Source of the DNA: Hyphomicrobiales bacterium
GTDB lineage: Bacteria > Pseudomonadota > Alphaproteobacteria > Rhizobiales > Xanthobacteraceae
Direction: 5' to 3'
DNA length: 34,424 nucleotides
Assembly (NCBI GenBank): GCA_021323775.1
Contig: JAJPKK010000015.1
Coordinates: 1 to 34,424 of the forward strand
Part shown: positions 16,924 to 24,773 of the stretch, one piece after another
How positions within the stretch are numbered: position 1 is the first letter of the stretch
Layout of the letters: the number at the start of each line of letters is the position of its first letter
Notes under the pieces: model-generated
Told to the model about the DNA's origin: nothing
Databases searched by the model: none
Seen by the model: the letters and a program-made list of their open reading frames with translations, nothing else
Translations under genes and position numbers: made by a program

Positions 16924-17379
16924 GTGACTGCCGATCCCGAAATCCGCATCAGTCTCCTGCGGCCAGAGGACCACTCGGCCTGGCTTCCCCTGTGGCGGGG
17001 CTATCAGTCCTTCTACGAAGTCGATATTTCCCCGGAGGTTTCGGCAGTGACCTGGCTGCGGCTGCTCGATCCTGATGAGCCTGTTGCGGGCGCGCTCGCA
17101 TGGAAGGGGCCGGCCGCCGTGGGCCTCGTTCATCATATCCGGCACCGTTCCTGCTGGACGACCGGCGACTATTGTTATCTTCAGGATCTTTTTGTGGCCC
17201 CGGAACTTCGCCGGTTAGGCATCGGTCGCAAACTGATCGCGCATGTCTATGCGGAGGCTGCTCGTCAGGGCTGCTCGCGGGTCTACTGGCTGACCCATGA
17301 AAACAATGCGACGGCAATGCGTCTCTACGACCGTGTCGCTGAGCGCTCCGGCTTCGTCCAGTACCGCAAGTCTCTTTAG
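16924..17379 (+). CDS. GNAT-family N-acetyltransferase
   Basis: The 151-residue product shows the GNAT fold, which transfers an acetyl group from acetyl-CoA to an amine. The beta4/alpha3 acetyl-CoA loop reads LFVAPELRRLGIGRKL at 89-104 with the R-R-x-G-I-G signature, and THENNATAMRLYDR at 124-137 is the usual C-terminal part. No ATG fits; GTG 16924 begins the conserved part and lies five bases after the molybdoenzyme stop, so translation is probably coupled to that gene. I see no strong ribosome site. The substrate cannot be read from sequence. Protein N-terminal or small-amine acetylation are both possible. Confidence 0.82.
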   Translation: MTADPEIRISLLRPEDHSAWLPLWRGYQSFYEVDISPEVSAVTWLRLLDPDEPVAGALAWKGPAAVGLVHHIRHRSCWTTGDYCYLQDLFVAPELRRLGIGRKLIAHVYAEAARQGCSRVYWLTHENNATAMRLYDRVAERSGFVQYRKSL

Positions 17380-17406
17380 ACTTGCATCGTCCGTAGGCCG
17401 GAGGAA

Positions 17407-17420
17407 GCATGACGTCATGC
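17407..17420. promoter_or_regulatory. 14-bp perfect palindrome upstream of leuB
   Basis: GCATGACGTCATGC reads the same on both strands. It lies 28 bases after the acetyltransferase stop and 148 bases before leuB. A symmetric site of this length suits a dimeric regulator, or could be chance. No matching regulator gene is nearby. Confidence 0.3.
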
Positions 17421-17567
17421 TGCTCACCTACAAGCGACGGCGGGACAGCGGGCGTTTGCTGCCGGACGGCCTCACCCTGCGATTTCACGGGCCTTGCCAA
17501 GCGCGCGGTCGCCAATTAGCAATTCGCGCCACCCACCGTCCGACCCGTACCTCGCGAGGTTTCCGCC

Positions 17568-18683
17568 GTGCCCACTCACAAGCTCCTCCTTCTACCCGGC
17601 GACGGCATCGGCCCCGAGGTCATGGCCGAGGTGAAGAAGCTGATCGCCTGGATGAACGCCCGCGGGCTCGGCCAGTTTGAGACCGAGGAGGGCCTTGTCG
17701 GCGGCGCCGCGTACGACGTCCACGGGGTCGCGATCACCGAAGCCACGATGGCGCAGGCGATGGCCGCCGACGCCGTGATCTTCGGCGCAGTCGGCGGCCC
17801 CAGGTGGAACGCGGCGCCGTACGATGCGCGGCCCGAGGCCGGATTGTTAAGGCTGCGCAAAGATCTCGGCCTGTTCGCCAACCTGCGTCCGGCAATCTGC
17901 TATCCGGCCTTGGCCTCGTCCTCCAGCCTGAAGCGCGAGGTAGTTGACGGCCTTGACATCGTCATTGTGCGGGAGCTGACCGGCGGCGTCTATTTCGGCG
18001 AGCCCAAGACCATCATGGACCTCGGCAACGGCCAGAAACGCGCCATCGACACGCAGGTCTACGATACCTACGAGATCGAACGCATCGCCCGGGTCGGCTT
18101 CGAACTGGCCCGCACGCGGCGCAACAAGCTCACCTCCATGGACAAGCGCAATGTGATGAAGACAGGCGTGCTGTGGCACGAGGTCGTCAATCAAGTGCAT
18201 GCGCGCGAGTTCAAAGACGTCGAGCTCGAACATCAGCTGGCGGACGCCGGGGCCATGCAGCTCGTCCGCTGGCCCAAGCAATTCGACGTCATCGTCACCG
18301 ACAATCTGTTCGGCGACGTGTTGTCGGATGTCGCCGCCATGCTCACCGGTTCGCTCGGCATGCTGCCGTCGGCCTCGCTCGGCGAGATCGACGCCAAGAC
18401 CAAGAAACGCAGGGCGCTCTATGAGCCTGTCCACGGCTCGGCGCCCGATATCGCCGGCAAGGGCCTCGCTAATCCGATCGCTATGCTGGCGTCGTTCGCG
18501 ATGGCGCTGCGCTATTCGTTTGCCATGGGCCGCGAGGCCGATCTCGTAGAGCAGGCGATTGCGGCAGCGCTGGCTGCAGGTTTGCGGACTCACGACATCA
18601 AATCTGAAGGTACGACGGCGGTCGGCACCACCGCGATGGGAAGCGCGGTGCTGCAGGAGTTAGATCGTCTGGCGGCCGGGTAG
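17568..18683 (+). CDS. leuB: 3-isopropylmalate dehydrogenase
   Basis: LeuB oxidises and decarboxylates 3-isopropylmalate with NAD+ to 2-oxoisocaproate, the third step of leucine synthesis. The 371 residues equal the usual length. Motifs are [11 protein letters not shown] near the N-terminus, the substrate region [15 protein letters not shown] around residues 94-108, [16 protein letters not shown] for the metal-binding aspartates, and the NAD site [14 protein letters not shown]. The start is GTG 17568, with GAGG eight bases upstream. leuC and leuD are not adjacent; asd lies about 1 kb downstream on the same strand, as I would expect for rhizobial-type genomes. A nested hairpin follows the stop codon. 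The related tartrate dehydrogenases are shorter on these motifs, so LeuB is the better call. Confidence 0.94.
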   Translation: MPTHKLLLLPGDGIGPEVMAEVKKLIAWMNARGLGQFETEEGLVGGAAYDVHGVAITEATMAQAMAADAVIFGAVGGPRWNAAPYDARPEAGLLRLRKDLGLFANLRPAICYPALASSSSLKREVVDGLDIVIVRELTGGVYFGEPKTIMDLGNGQKRAIDTQVYDTYEIERIARVGFELARTRRNKLTSMDKRNVMKTGVLWHEVVNQVHAREFKDVELEHQLADAGAMQLVRWPKQFDVIVTDNLFGDVLSDVAAMLTGSLGMLPSASLGEIDAKTKKRRALYEPVHGSAPDIAGKGLANPIAMLASFAMALRYSFAMGREADLVEQAIAAALAAGLRTHDIKSEGTTAVGTTAMGSAVLQELDRLAAG

Positions 18684-18735
18684 CTGCAGATCGCCGGGCA
18701 GGTAAAGGCGCCCCTTCCGCAAACTCAGCAAGCGC

Positions 18736-18777
18736 CGCGCCCACCAGGGTTCGGCCTTTCGAAGGCCGATGGGCGCG
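18736..18777 (+). terminator. Nested hairpin after leuB, possible terminator
   Basis: An inner stem CGGCCTT-tcg-AAGGCCG (18752-18768) sits inside an outer stem CGCGCCC (18736-18742) / GGGCGCG (18771-18777). It begins 53 bases after the leuB stop. No T-run follows, so Rho-independent termination is uncertain. Confidence 0.35.
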
Positions 18778-18912
18778 CCTCGCCGTCCTGCGAGAAAGGC
18801 CTTGAAAGCTCGTCGGGCGGGCGCGCTTCGACAAGCTTAGAACGAAGGTGCCTCACCGCGAAGACGGCCGCCCCGCCAGGCGTCGCCCGCCTCCAGGTCG
18901 GCCAAAATCCAC

Positions 18913-19269
18913 CTACTGGCAGAACCCCGGCAAATCGAGACAAGTCGGGAACGGCATGCGGTCGTGAATGAACGGCAGAGCGGCGCTGTTCGAGAACAAC
19001 GTGGAATTCCTCATTGGGGCCCATCCGTATTCGACCGACGGATACGCGTAATCCAGAAAATGTTCGCGGCGGGCCTTGGTCTCGGTGCCCGGATCGAGAT
19101 AGGTCCGCTTGCGCACTGTGACCCAGGCCGGCGGACGAGCCACGGCCGCCCCACGGACGGCGGGGCGCACTTCCGGTGCGTTCTGGCCTTGGGACGGCGC
19201 CGCGGTGAGCGCCAGCGCCGCGGCGGCAATGACCGCCGCCGTCACGGCCGAGACTTTGTTTGCTTGCAT
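18913..19269 (-). CDS. Small secreted protein of unknown function
   Basis: The 118-residue product has a clear signal peptide: M-Q-A-N-K-V, an alanine-rich core, and a cut near PSQGQ at residues 25-29. The mature part of about 90 residues is rich in proline and aromatic residues. Near its C-terminus are two cysteines, Cys110 and Cys117, in FPTCLDLPGFCQ, which could form one disulfide. ATG 19269 is chosen because a GGGGG tract lies upstream and the signal peptide begins there; an in-frame ATG at 19293 would add eight residues. It stands opposite in direction to leuB and asd, between them. I do not recognise a family. The signal peptide and ribosome site argue that it is a real gene. Confidence 0.65.
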   Translation of the reverse strand: MQANKVSAVTAAVIAAAALALTAAPSQGQNAPEVRPAVRGAAVARPPAWVTVRKRTYLDPGTETKARREHFLDYAYPSVEYGWAPMRNSTLFSNSAALPFIHDRMPFPTCLDLPGFCQ

Positions 19270-19649
19270 GGAACCCCCCGCTAGCGGACGCATGGTTTAC
19301 TGTTGGCAACATTAGCCGCAAATCGAGGCGCAGGATAGTGGGCAAATGCAACTATTTGTTGGCCGTTATGGCGTATTGTTGCAGTCCGGCAACTGACGCG
19401 CCCGTTGATCAGAGCGTCGCCATGGAGCAGATCCGCGCCGCGACCGTTGAATCGCCGGGCGTTCCCGACTAGAAGCGGATGCGCTCCGCTTCCCCACACC
19501 GCATCCCGCTTGCCGGTGCGGGCAGGGTGTCGATCGTGAAGGACGAATTCGGCACAGGGCGGTTCCGCTTTGATCTGCCGTTCCATAGGAGGCGGCGGGC
19601 TAAAGAGACTCCGCGATATGCCGGCTTGATGATGGGTTGGAGAACCGAC
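19270..19649. other. Intergenic region upstream of asd
   Basis: These 380 bases separate the small secreted gene (minus) from asd (plus) and should carry both promoters. A perfect hairpin GAAGCGGA-tgcgc-TCCGCTTC lies at 19472-19492. The region around 19340-19385 is relatively AT-rich (TGCAACTATTTGTTGG, GTATTGTTGCAG) and is the likeliest promoter location, but no hexamer pair is convincing. The asd frame continues upstream to 19479 without family similarity. Confidence 0.45.
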
Positions 19650-20684
19650 ATGGGTTTCAAGGTCGCTGTGGTTGGCGCCACCGGCAATGTGGGCCGCGAA
19701 ATGCTCAGCATCCTCGCTGAGCGGGCTTTCCCGGCCGACGAAGTCGTTCCCTTGGCCTCGCGCAAAAGCGTGGGCGTGGATGTGTCCTACGGGGACCGGA
19801 TCCTCAAAGTCAAAGCTCTTGATCATTGCGATTTTTCCGATGTGGATATTTGCCTGATGTCGTCGGGCTCTGCCGTATCGAAGGAATGGTCCCCGCGCAT
19901 CGGTGCGCAAGGCGCGGTGGTGATCGACAATTCGTCGTGCTGGCGGATGGACCCCGATGTCCCGTTGATCGTCCCCGAGGTAAACGCCGATGCCGTCGCG
20001 GGGTTTCGCAAGAAGGGTATTATCGCCAACCCGAACTGCTCGACGGCCCAGCTTGTGGTCGCCCTCAAGCCGCTCCACGACCGTGCGAAAATCAGTCGGG
20101 TGGTGGTTGCCACTTACCAGTCTGTTTCCGGCGCCGGTAAAGACGCCATGGACGAGCTGTTCAGCCAGACCAAGGCGGTATTCACGGCCAGCGAGATCGA
20201 AAATACGAAATTTCCCAAACGCATCGCGTTTAACCTGATCCCTCAGATCGACGTGTTCATGGAGGACGGCTTCACGAAGGAAGAATGGAAGATGGTGGCC
20301 GAGACAAAGAAAATCCTCGACCCCAAAATCAAGCTGGTCGCCACCTGCGTAAGGGTGCCGGTGTTCATCGGCCATTCCGAGGCCGTTAATATCGAGTTCG
20401 AGAGGCCGATCTCGGCCGATGAAGCGCGGGCCATCCTGCACAACGCGCCGGGCTGCCTCGTGATCGACAGACACGAGCCCGGCGGCTACGTCACGCCGCA
20501 TGAATGCGTCGGCGATGACGCAACCTATATCAGCCGCATTCGCGAAGACCCGACAGTCGAGAATGGCCTGGTGCTGTGGTGCGTATCCGACAATCTGCGC
20601 AAGGGCGCGGCGCTCAACGCGGTTCAGATCGCCGAGTGCCTGATCGAGCGCAAGCTGATCAGCGCCAAGCAGAAGGCGGCGTGA
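19650..20684 (+). CDS. asd: Aspartate-semialdehyde dehydrogenase
   Basis: Asd reduces L-aspartyl-4-phosphate to aspartate semialdehyde with NADPH, the branch point to lysine and diaminopimelate, methionine and threonine. The 344-residue length is standard. The NADP motif is VVGATGNVGREML at 7-19. The catalytic cysteine is Cys130 in NPNCSTAQ, and the ESAM-like part includes VPVFIGHSEAVNIEF, which carries the conserved histidine. ATG 19650 is chosen for GGAGA eight bases upstream and for the family N-terminus M-G-F-K-V-A-V-V-G-A-T-G. Its diaminopimelate branch supplies the peptidoglycan that the PBP at the left end cross-links, though they are far apart. A repeat-type hairpin lies just after the stop. 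Confidence 0.95.
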   Translation: MGFKVAVVGATGNVGREMLSILAERAFPADEVVPLASRKSVGVDVSYGDRILKVKALDHCDFSDVDICLMSSGSAVSKEWSPRIGAQGAVVIDNSSCWRMDPDVPLIVPEVNADAVAGFRKKGIIANPNCSTAQLVVALKPLHDRAKISRVVVATYQSVSGAGKDAMDELFSQTKAVFTASEIENTKFPKRIAFNLIPQIDVFMEDGFTKEEWKMVAETKKILDPKIKLVATCVRVPVFIGHSEAVNIEFERPISADEARAILHNAPGCLVIDRHEPGGYVTPHECVGDDATYISRIREDPTVENGLVLWCVSDNLRKGAALNAVQIAECLIERKLISAKQKAA

Positions 20685-20702
20685 GCTTCCCGCGCGAGTT
20701 CT

Positions 20703-20802
20703 CCCTCCCCCGCTTGCGGGGGAGGGCCGGGAGGGGGCTTGCAGCGCGTCAGTGCCGTGGATTTGCCCCCTCCCTAACCCTCCCCCCGCAAGCCGGGGAG
20801 GG
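20703..20802. repeat. Palindromic repeat, CCCTCCCCCGC family, between asd and the DUF429 gene
   Basis: CCCTCCCCCGC-tt-GCGGGGGAGGG (20703-20726) is a perfect 11-bp stem starting 19 bases after the asd stop. A second stem, CCCTCCCC-(9 nt)-GGGGAGGG, lies at 20778-20802. The unit sits between convergent genes and may terminate both. Related copies are at 21545-21588 and 32185-32285. Confidence 0.65.
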
Positions 20803-20808
20803 AATAGC

Positions 20809-21540
20809 TTACGCCCAGATCGCCACCGGCAATCCGAACTCATCCCGCAATGGCGGAGTCGGAAAAGGCACGGCGACGCGAGCCAGGATACGTCGTGCGA
20901 TCGCCGCGCAGGCCAGCGCATCGAGAAGATCGTCGATTGCTGCGCCAGGCGGCACGATGTCCTGTCTTACGGCTTTGGAAAAGCCGTGATCGGCGAGCAA
21001 GCTGCGCCGCAGCGCGAGACCGGGCGCAAAGGGACGTCCTTTGACCTTCTTGGGCTCTGCCAGCGCCCGGCCGCCGTTGAGACGCCAGAACGCGACCTCC
21101 GGATGAACCTCGAAAACGCGGTCGGTCAGCGCAGGCGCGTTGCGCAGGGCCTCATCCACCTCGCGGATCTTGGGTGCGATCATGAAGAGCTGCTTTGACA
21201 CTTTTTTGGGCGGGTTGGAGGTTTCCAGGGCCACGCGGCAGGCTTCGCGGTAATCCGGCGCATAGATTGCCGCGCGGGACGGTACCGAAAACACTGACGA
21301 TTGCCGGTCGCCCAGAAGCGGCCTTACAGCGCGTTCCGGTCCGCGTCCTTGTGGCCCGATCTGCGCCGGGAGCCCGATCGGGATGTCCACGGCGACCAGA
21401 CCGGGCCGTTCTGGCGCAGCGAAAATATCCGTGAAACGCTTGACGGCTCGGACCCGGACGTCCTCGGGGTCCGGCCCGACGAACGCCGCAACCCACCCCG
21501 ACCTGCAACCGTCCACTCCCGCGACCCACCCGGGCGTCAT
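20809..21540 (-). CDS. DUF429 protein, predicted RNase H-fold nuclease
   Basis: The 243-residue product belongs to the DUF429 family, annotated in the literature as a predicted RNase H-like nuclease. No reaction has been firmly assigned to it. Conserved acidic positions expected for two-metal catalysis are visible: Asp10 in GVDGCRSGWV, Asp52 in AVDIPIGLP, Glu144 in FEVHPEVAF and Asp203-Asp204 in AAIDDLLDALA. YREA at 97-100 is another family mark. The start is ATG 21540, with GGAGGGGG upstream, itself part of a palindromic repeat. It is convergent with asd and stands alone, with no operon partner. Confidence 0.85.
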   Translation of the reverse strand: MTPGWVAGVDGCRSGWVAAFVGPDPEDVRVRAVKRFTDIFAAPERPGLVAVDIPIGLPAQIGPQGRGPERAVRPLLGDRQSSVFSVPSRAAIYAPDYREACRVALETSNPPKKVSKQLFMIAPKIREVDEALRNAPALTDRVFEVHPEVAFWRLNGGRALAEPKKVKGRPFAPGLALRRSLLADHGFSKAVRQDIVPPGAAIDDLLDALACAAIARRILARVAVPFPTPPLRDEFGLPVAIWA

Positions 21541-21647
21541 GGCGCCCCCTCCCCACTCTCCCCGCTTGCGGCGGGCAGGGAGGGGGTGGCGAAAAGCTGG
21601 TGCATACCTTGCATCCTGATCGGATTGGCTCGATCCCGCCCCCTGCC

Positions 21648-21739
21648 GTAGCCCGGCTTGAGCGTAAGCGAAAGCCGGAATCGGCCGATGATGGCGGCGC
21701 CGTCGCCGCCGGGTTTCGCTGTCGCTTAACCCAGGCTAC
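21648..21739. repeat. GTAGCC-ended palindromic element
   Basis: The ends GTAGCC (21648-21653) and GGCTAC (21734-21739) are inverted. Internal parts GCGTAAGCGAAAGCC and GGGTTTCGCTGTCGCTTAA mirror each other imperfectly. It resembles the element at 16008-16103 in the GGGTTTCGCT arm, so the two are probably one family. Confidence 0.55.
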
Positions 21740-21748
21740 CGGGACAGG

Positions 21749-21828
21749 AGGGAGCGCGGACGGCCCGCCCGCTTTTAGACCCAAGAGGGAGGGTAGACCG
21801 GAAGCGCGGGCGAGACGCCCGCGCTCCC
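21749..21828. repeat. GC-rich palindromic element immediately upstream of the CitE-like gene
   Basis: The element runs from GGGAGCGCGGACGG to GCGCTCCC and contains a 10-bp stem AGCGCGGGCG-aga-CGCCCGCGCT (21803-21825). It ends 20 bases before the start codon at 21848, so it would form in the mRNA leader and could affect translation. Confidence 0.55.
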
Positions 21829-21847
21829 AGACGACACGGATTCCGCC

Positions 21848-22729
21848 ATGACCATTCGTCCACGCCGCAGCGTACTCTATATGCCGGGCGCCAACGCGAG
21901 AGCCCTGGAAAAGGCCAGGACTCTGCCCTGCGATGCCGTCATTCTCGATCTTGAGGACGCGGTGGCGCCCGCCGCCAAGGAAACGGCCCGCCAACAGGTC
22001 ATGACAGCTGTTGCGGCCGGCGGTTTCGGCACTCGGGAAGTGATCGTGCGCATCAACGGTGTCGACACGGCTTGGTGGCTCGATGATCTTACCGCCGCTG
22101 CCGCGGTCGGCCCGGATGGCATCCTGGTGCCCAAAGTCTCGGAACCCGCGCATCTGCGGACCATCGCGGAGCGGTTGGCCGATATGGCAGCCGCCCCAAA
22201 AATCAAACTCTGGGCGATGATCGAGACGCCCCTCGCCATCCTTAACGCTGCCGAAATCGCTGCCACGGCGCGCGGCGCCGACAGCCGGCTGGCCGGTTTC
22301 GTCATGGGCACGAATGACCTTGCCAGGGAGACCCGGGCCAAGCTCTTGCCCGGCCGTGCTCCGATGGCGCCGTGGCTCGCGACCGCCGTGCTCGCCGCAC
22401 ACGCGTACGGCATCGATATCCTCGACGGCGTCTACAACGAGATTGGCGATGAGGAAGGTTTTCGTCGCGAGTGCGCCCAAGGCCGCGACATGGGCTTCGA
22501 TGGCAAGACGCTGATCCACCCAAATCAGATTGCGCCCTGCAATGCGGCGTTCTCGCCGAGCGAGGCTGAGATCGCGCAGGCCCGCAAAATCATTGCGGCT
22601 TTCGAACTCCCCGAAAATCAGGCCAAGGGCGTGGTTCAGCTCGACGGCCGCATGGTCGAGCGCTTGCATGCCGACATGGCGCGGCGCACGGTCGCGATCG
22701 CGGATGCCGTTTCGGCGCGAGCGCAGTAG
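21848..22729 (+). CDS. CitE/HpcH-HpaI-family CoA lyase (malyl-CoA/beta-methylmalyl-CoA lyase or malyl-CoA thioesterase-like)
   Basis: The 293-residue product is a TIM-barrel enzyme of the citrate lyase beta/malyl-CoA lyase family. These split or hydrolyse 3-hydroxyacyl-CoA esters such as malyl-CoA, citramalyl-CoA or beta-methylmalyl-CoA with Mg2+. Motifs are RRSVLYMPGANARALEKA near the N-terminus, ILDLEDAVAP at 32-41, the CoA-phosphate arginine in VRING (67-71), the metal ligand Glu126 in MIETP and Asp157 in GTNDLA, and GKTLIHPNQI at 219-228. No citrate lyase alpha or gamma genes are near, so true citrate lyase is unlikely. The mch-like hydratase 7 kb upstream could act in the same route. The start ATG 21848 lacks a strong ribosome site. 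Confidence 0.85.
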   Translation: MTIRPRRSVLYMPGANARALEKARTLPCDAVILDLEDAVAPAAKETARQQVMTAVAAGGFGTREVIVRINGVDTAWWLDDLTAAAAVGPDGILVPKVSEPAHLRTIAERLADMAAAPKIKLWAMIETPLAILNAAEIAATARGADSRLAGFVMGTNDLARETRAKLLPGRAPMAPWLATAVLAAHAYGIDILDGVYNEIGDEEGFRRECAQGRDMGFDGKTLIHPNQIAPCNAAFSPSEAEIAQARKIIAAFELPENQAKGVVQLDGRMVERLHADMARRTVAIADAVSARAQ

Positions 22730-22774
22730 CGGCGGGGCGCTGCCCCGGCGAGAGTCGACGCCGCAAAGATCAAG

Positions 22775-22800
22775 GCCGCGCAGAAGCGCGGCGGGCCTTT
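22775..22800. terminator. Hairpin between convergent CitE-like and dctM genes, likely terminator
   Basis: GCCGCGC-agaa-GCGCGGC (22775-22792) is a perfect 7-bp stem followed by GGGCCTTT. Flanking AAGG and CCTT extend the pairing around a small bulge. It lies 46 bases after the CitE-like stop and 26 bases beyond the dctM stop, where a shared terminator would be expected. The T-run is short. Confidence 0.5.
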
Positions 22801-22817
22801 AGAGGGAAGTCGGCAGC

Positions 22818-24116
22818 TCACATCCGGGTCGGCAGATAGAGTGCAATGATCGGAAACGCGATCAGGATGACAAGCCGCACCAGATCGGTGACGATGAACG
22901 GCAACACGCCCTTGAAGATCGTGGCGAAATTGACGTCCTTGACCACGCTTTTGATGACGAAGACGTTCATTCCGACGGGCGGATGGATGAGACCAAGTTC
23001 CACCGTCATCACGATGATGACGCCAAACCAGATGGGATCGAAGCCGAGCGTCTTGATGACCGGAAAGATGATCGGGACCGTGAGGATGATCATCGCCATG
23101 GCGTCCATCAGGCAGCCCAGCACGAGATACATCAACATGATCAGAGCCAGCACGCCGTAGCGCCCGATCCCGAGGCCGGTCAGGAAGGCGGTCACGTTCT
23201 GCGGGGTCTGCGTGATGGTGAGGAAATAGCCGAACAGCAGCGCGCCGATCAGCACCGTGAACACCGCCGCAGCCGTCCGGGTCGCCTGCAGCAGGGAGGC
23301 GCGAATATCGGCGCGCGACAGCCGCCCACGCAACGCGCCGATCAGGAAAGCGCCTCCGGCCCCCATGCCTCCCGCCTCGGTTGGGGTAAACAGCCCGCCA
23401 TAGAGCCCGCCGATGACGAAAACGAACAGCGCGAGCGGCGCCCAGATGTCGCGCAGCGCGGCGAGCCGTTCGGCCGCTCCGGTACGCTGGCCAGCGGGCA
23501 GAAAATCCGGCCGCAGCCATCCGATTATGGAAACGGTGGCGATGTACATCGACACCGCCAAAACGCCGGGCAGAATGCCGGCGATGAACAGCTTGCCGAT
23601 ATCCTGTTCGGTGATGATCCCGTAAACCGCCAACACGGTCGACGGCGGAAACATGGCGCCAAGCGTGCCGCCCGCCGCGATCACGCCGGTCGCGAAGGAT
23701 TGCGGATATTTGTAGCGGCGCATTTCCGGATAGGCGACGGTCGAAAACGTCGCCGCCGTCGCCACCGAGGAGCCCGAGATCGCCGCGAACCCGGCACAAG
23801 CCACGATGGTGGCGATGCCGAGCCCGCCGCGCCGGTGGCCGACAAGCGTATTGGCGGCACGAAACAATTCCCGGCTCATCCCCGAGGCGGTGACGAACGC
23901 TCCCATCAGCAGGAACATCGGGATCACGCCGAAGGTGTAGTCGGTCACCGTGCGCATCGATGTCTGGCCGACGAGCTTGAGCGCCGGCGCGCCGCCGACC
24001 AGATACGCAAAGCCCGACACGCCGACGAGTCCCATCGCCATGCCGACCGGCACGCGCAGCAGCATCAGGGCGACCAGCACGACGAAGCCCGCGGAGGCGA
24101 CCGCATCGGGGCTCAT
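22818..24116 (-). CDS. dctM: TRAP transporter large permease subunit
   Basis: The DctM-type subunit (432 residues) forms the transport path of a TRAP carrier, which uses the sodium or proton gradient to import organic acids delivered by a periplasmic binding protein. It is very hydrophobic, with about twelve predicted helices, and carries family motifs such as LLMGAFVTASGM near residue 65, AISGSSVATAATF near 115-127, GVIAAGGTLGAMFPPST at 143-159 and LGLIHPPVGMNVFVIKS near the C-terminus. ATG 24116 lies 118 bases after the dctQ stop. The TRAP set ends here, convergent with the CitE-like gene. Substrate is unknown; aromatic or dicarboxylic acids fit the neighbours. Confidence 0.93.
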   Translation of the reverse strand: MSPDAVASAGFVVLVALMLLRVPVGMAMGLVGVSGFAYLVGGAPALKLVGQTSMRTVTDYTFGVIPMFLLMGAFVTASGMSRELFRAANTLVGHRRGGLGIATIVACAGFAAISGSSVATAATFSTVAYPEMRRYKYPQSFATGVIAAGGTLGAMFPPSTVLAVYGIITEQDIGKLFIAGILPGVLAVSMYIATVSIIGWLRPDFLPAGQRTGAAERLAALRDIWAPLALFVFVIGGLYGGLFTPTEAGGMGAGGAFLIGALRGRLSRADIRASLLQATRTAAAVFTVLIGALLFGYFLTITQTPQNVTAFLTGLGIGRYGVLALIMLMYLVLGCLMDAMAMIILTVPIIFPVIKTLGFDPIWFGVIIVMTVELGLIHPPVGMNVFVIKSVVKDVNFATIFKGVLPFIVTDLVRLVILIAFPIIALYLPTRM

Positions 24117-24234
24117 GGCGCGCGTCCGAGAGGCGAATGAAAGGCAGCTGCGCCGCCCGCGACTCCCTTCTCCGCTTGCGCAGGACGGGGCGGGGTGTCG
24201 CGCGCCAATCCGCGATCAATTGCAGCGGCCGTCA

Positions 24235-24747
24235 TCATTCCATGGCCTTCGCCTGCGGCCCGCCCGCGTCCAAATCCTCCGGGCGGAAGATCAATCGCCA
24301 GGTGCGGATGGCGATCAGCAGTACGGCTGACACGTCGCCTGCCCAGGCAACGGCGAAGAACGGCCACGTCGGCAAGTGGAGGTCCACGGTCAGGATATTG
24401 TCGTTGCGGGTCGCGATCACCTTGTCGAGCAAGGTGTAGGTCTGCACCGTGACGACGAACAGAAGCACCAGGGTCGCGAACACGTCGATCACGCGCTGCC
24501 GCCGCGGGGAGACATTGGCCCACACCAGATCGACCGTGATATGGCCGCCGCGATAGCTCGTCGCCGCGATGCCCCAGAAGATCAGAATGCCCAGCAGAAG
24601 CTGGCCAAAATTGTAGCTGTCGGGAATCGACGTGCTGAAGAAATAGCGCAAGAGCACCGAGAGGAAAATATCGGCAGCCACGATCCCTACGAAAATGGCC
24701 GCCACCCATTCGATCGCGTCGATGAAGCGGTCCATGCGGTTGCGCAT
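24235..24747 (-). CDS. dctQ: TRAP transporter small permease subunit
   Basis: The 170-residue DctQ-type protein has four predicted helices (about 11-30, 45-65, 87-108, 128-148). Its typical family sequence is VLLRYFFSTSIPDSYNFGQLL at 31-51, then the loop SYRGGHITVDLV at 64-75 between helices 2 and 3. In TRAP systems it pairs with the large subunit, and both are needed for uptake. ATG 24747 is the natural start. It lies 211 bases after the binding-protein gene, and this gap holds a strong palindromic element. The gap to dctM is 118 bases. Both gaps are wide for a TRAP operon, where overlaps are common. Confidence 0.9.
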   Translation of the reverse strand: MRNRMDRFIDAIEWVAAIFVGIVAADIFLSVLLRYFFSTSIPDSYNFGQLLLGILIFWGIAATSYRGGHITVDLVWANVSPRRQRVIDVFATLVLLFVVTVQTYTLLDKVIATRNDNILTVDLHLPTWPFFAVAWAGDVSAVLLIAIRTWRLIFRPEDLDAGGPQAKAME

Positions 24748-24773
24748 TATGAGGCAAACCTTTCAGGCGCGCC

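Larger units (their letters stand above)
21541..21847. other. Repeat-filled intergenic region between the DUF429 and CitE-like genes
   Basis: These 307 bases are almost entirely made of palindromic repeats. One is a CCCTCCCC...GGGAGGGGG unit at about 21545-21588. Another is a GTAGCC...GGCTAC element at 21648-21739. The third is a GC-rich element at 21749-21828 ending in a 10-bp stem. No gene is seen here. Confidence 0.6.

Noticed and set aside
19281-20921. A 546-codon open frame on the minus strand opposite asd
   Set aside because: It lies over a complete asd gene with its catalytic residues and shows no recognisable domain, so it is an antisense by-product of codon usage.
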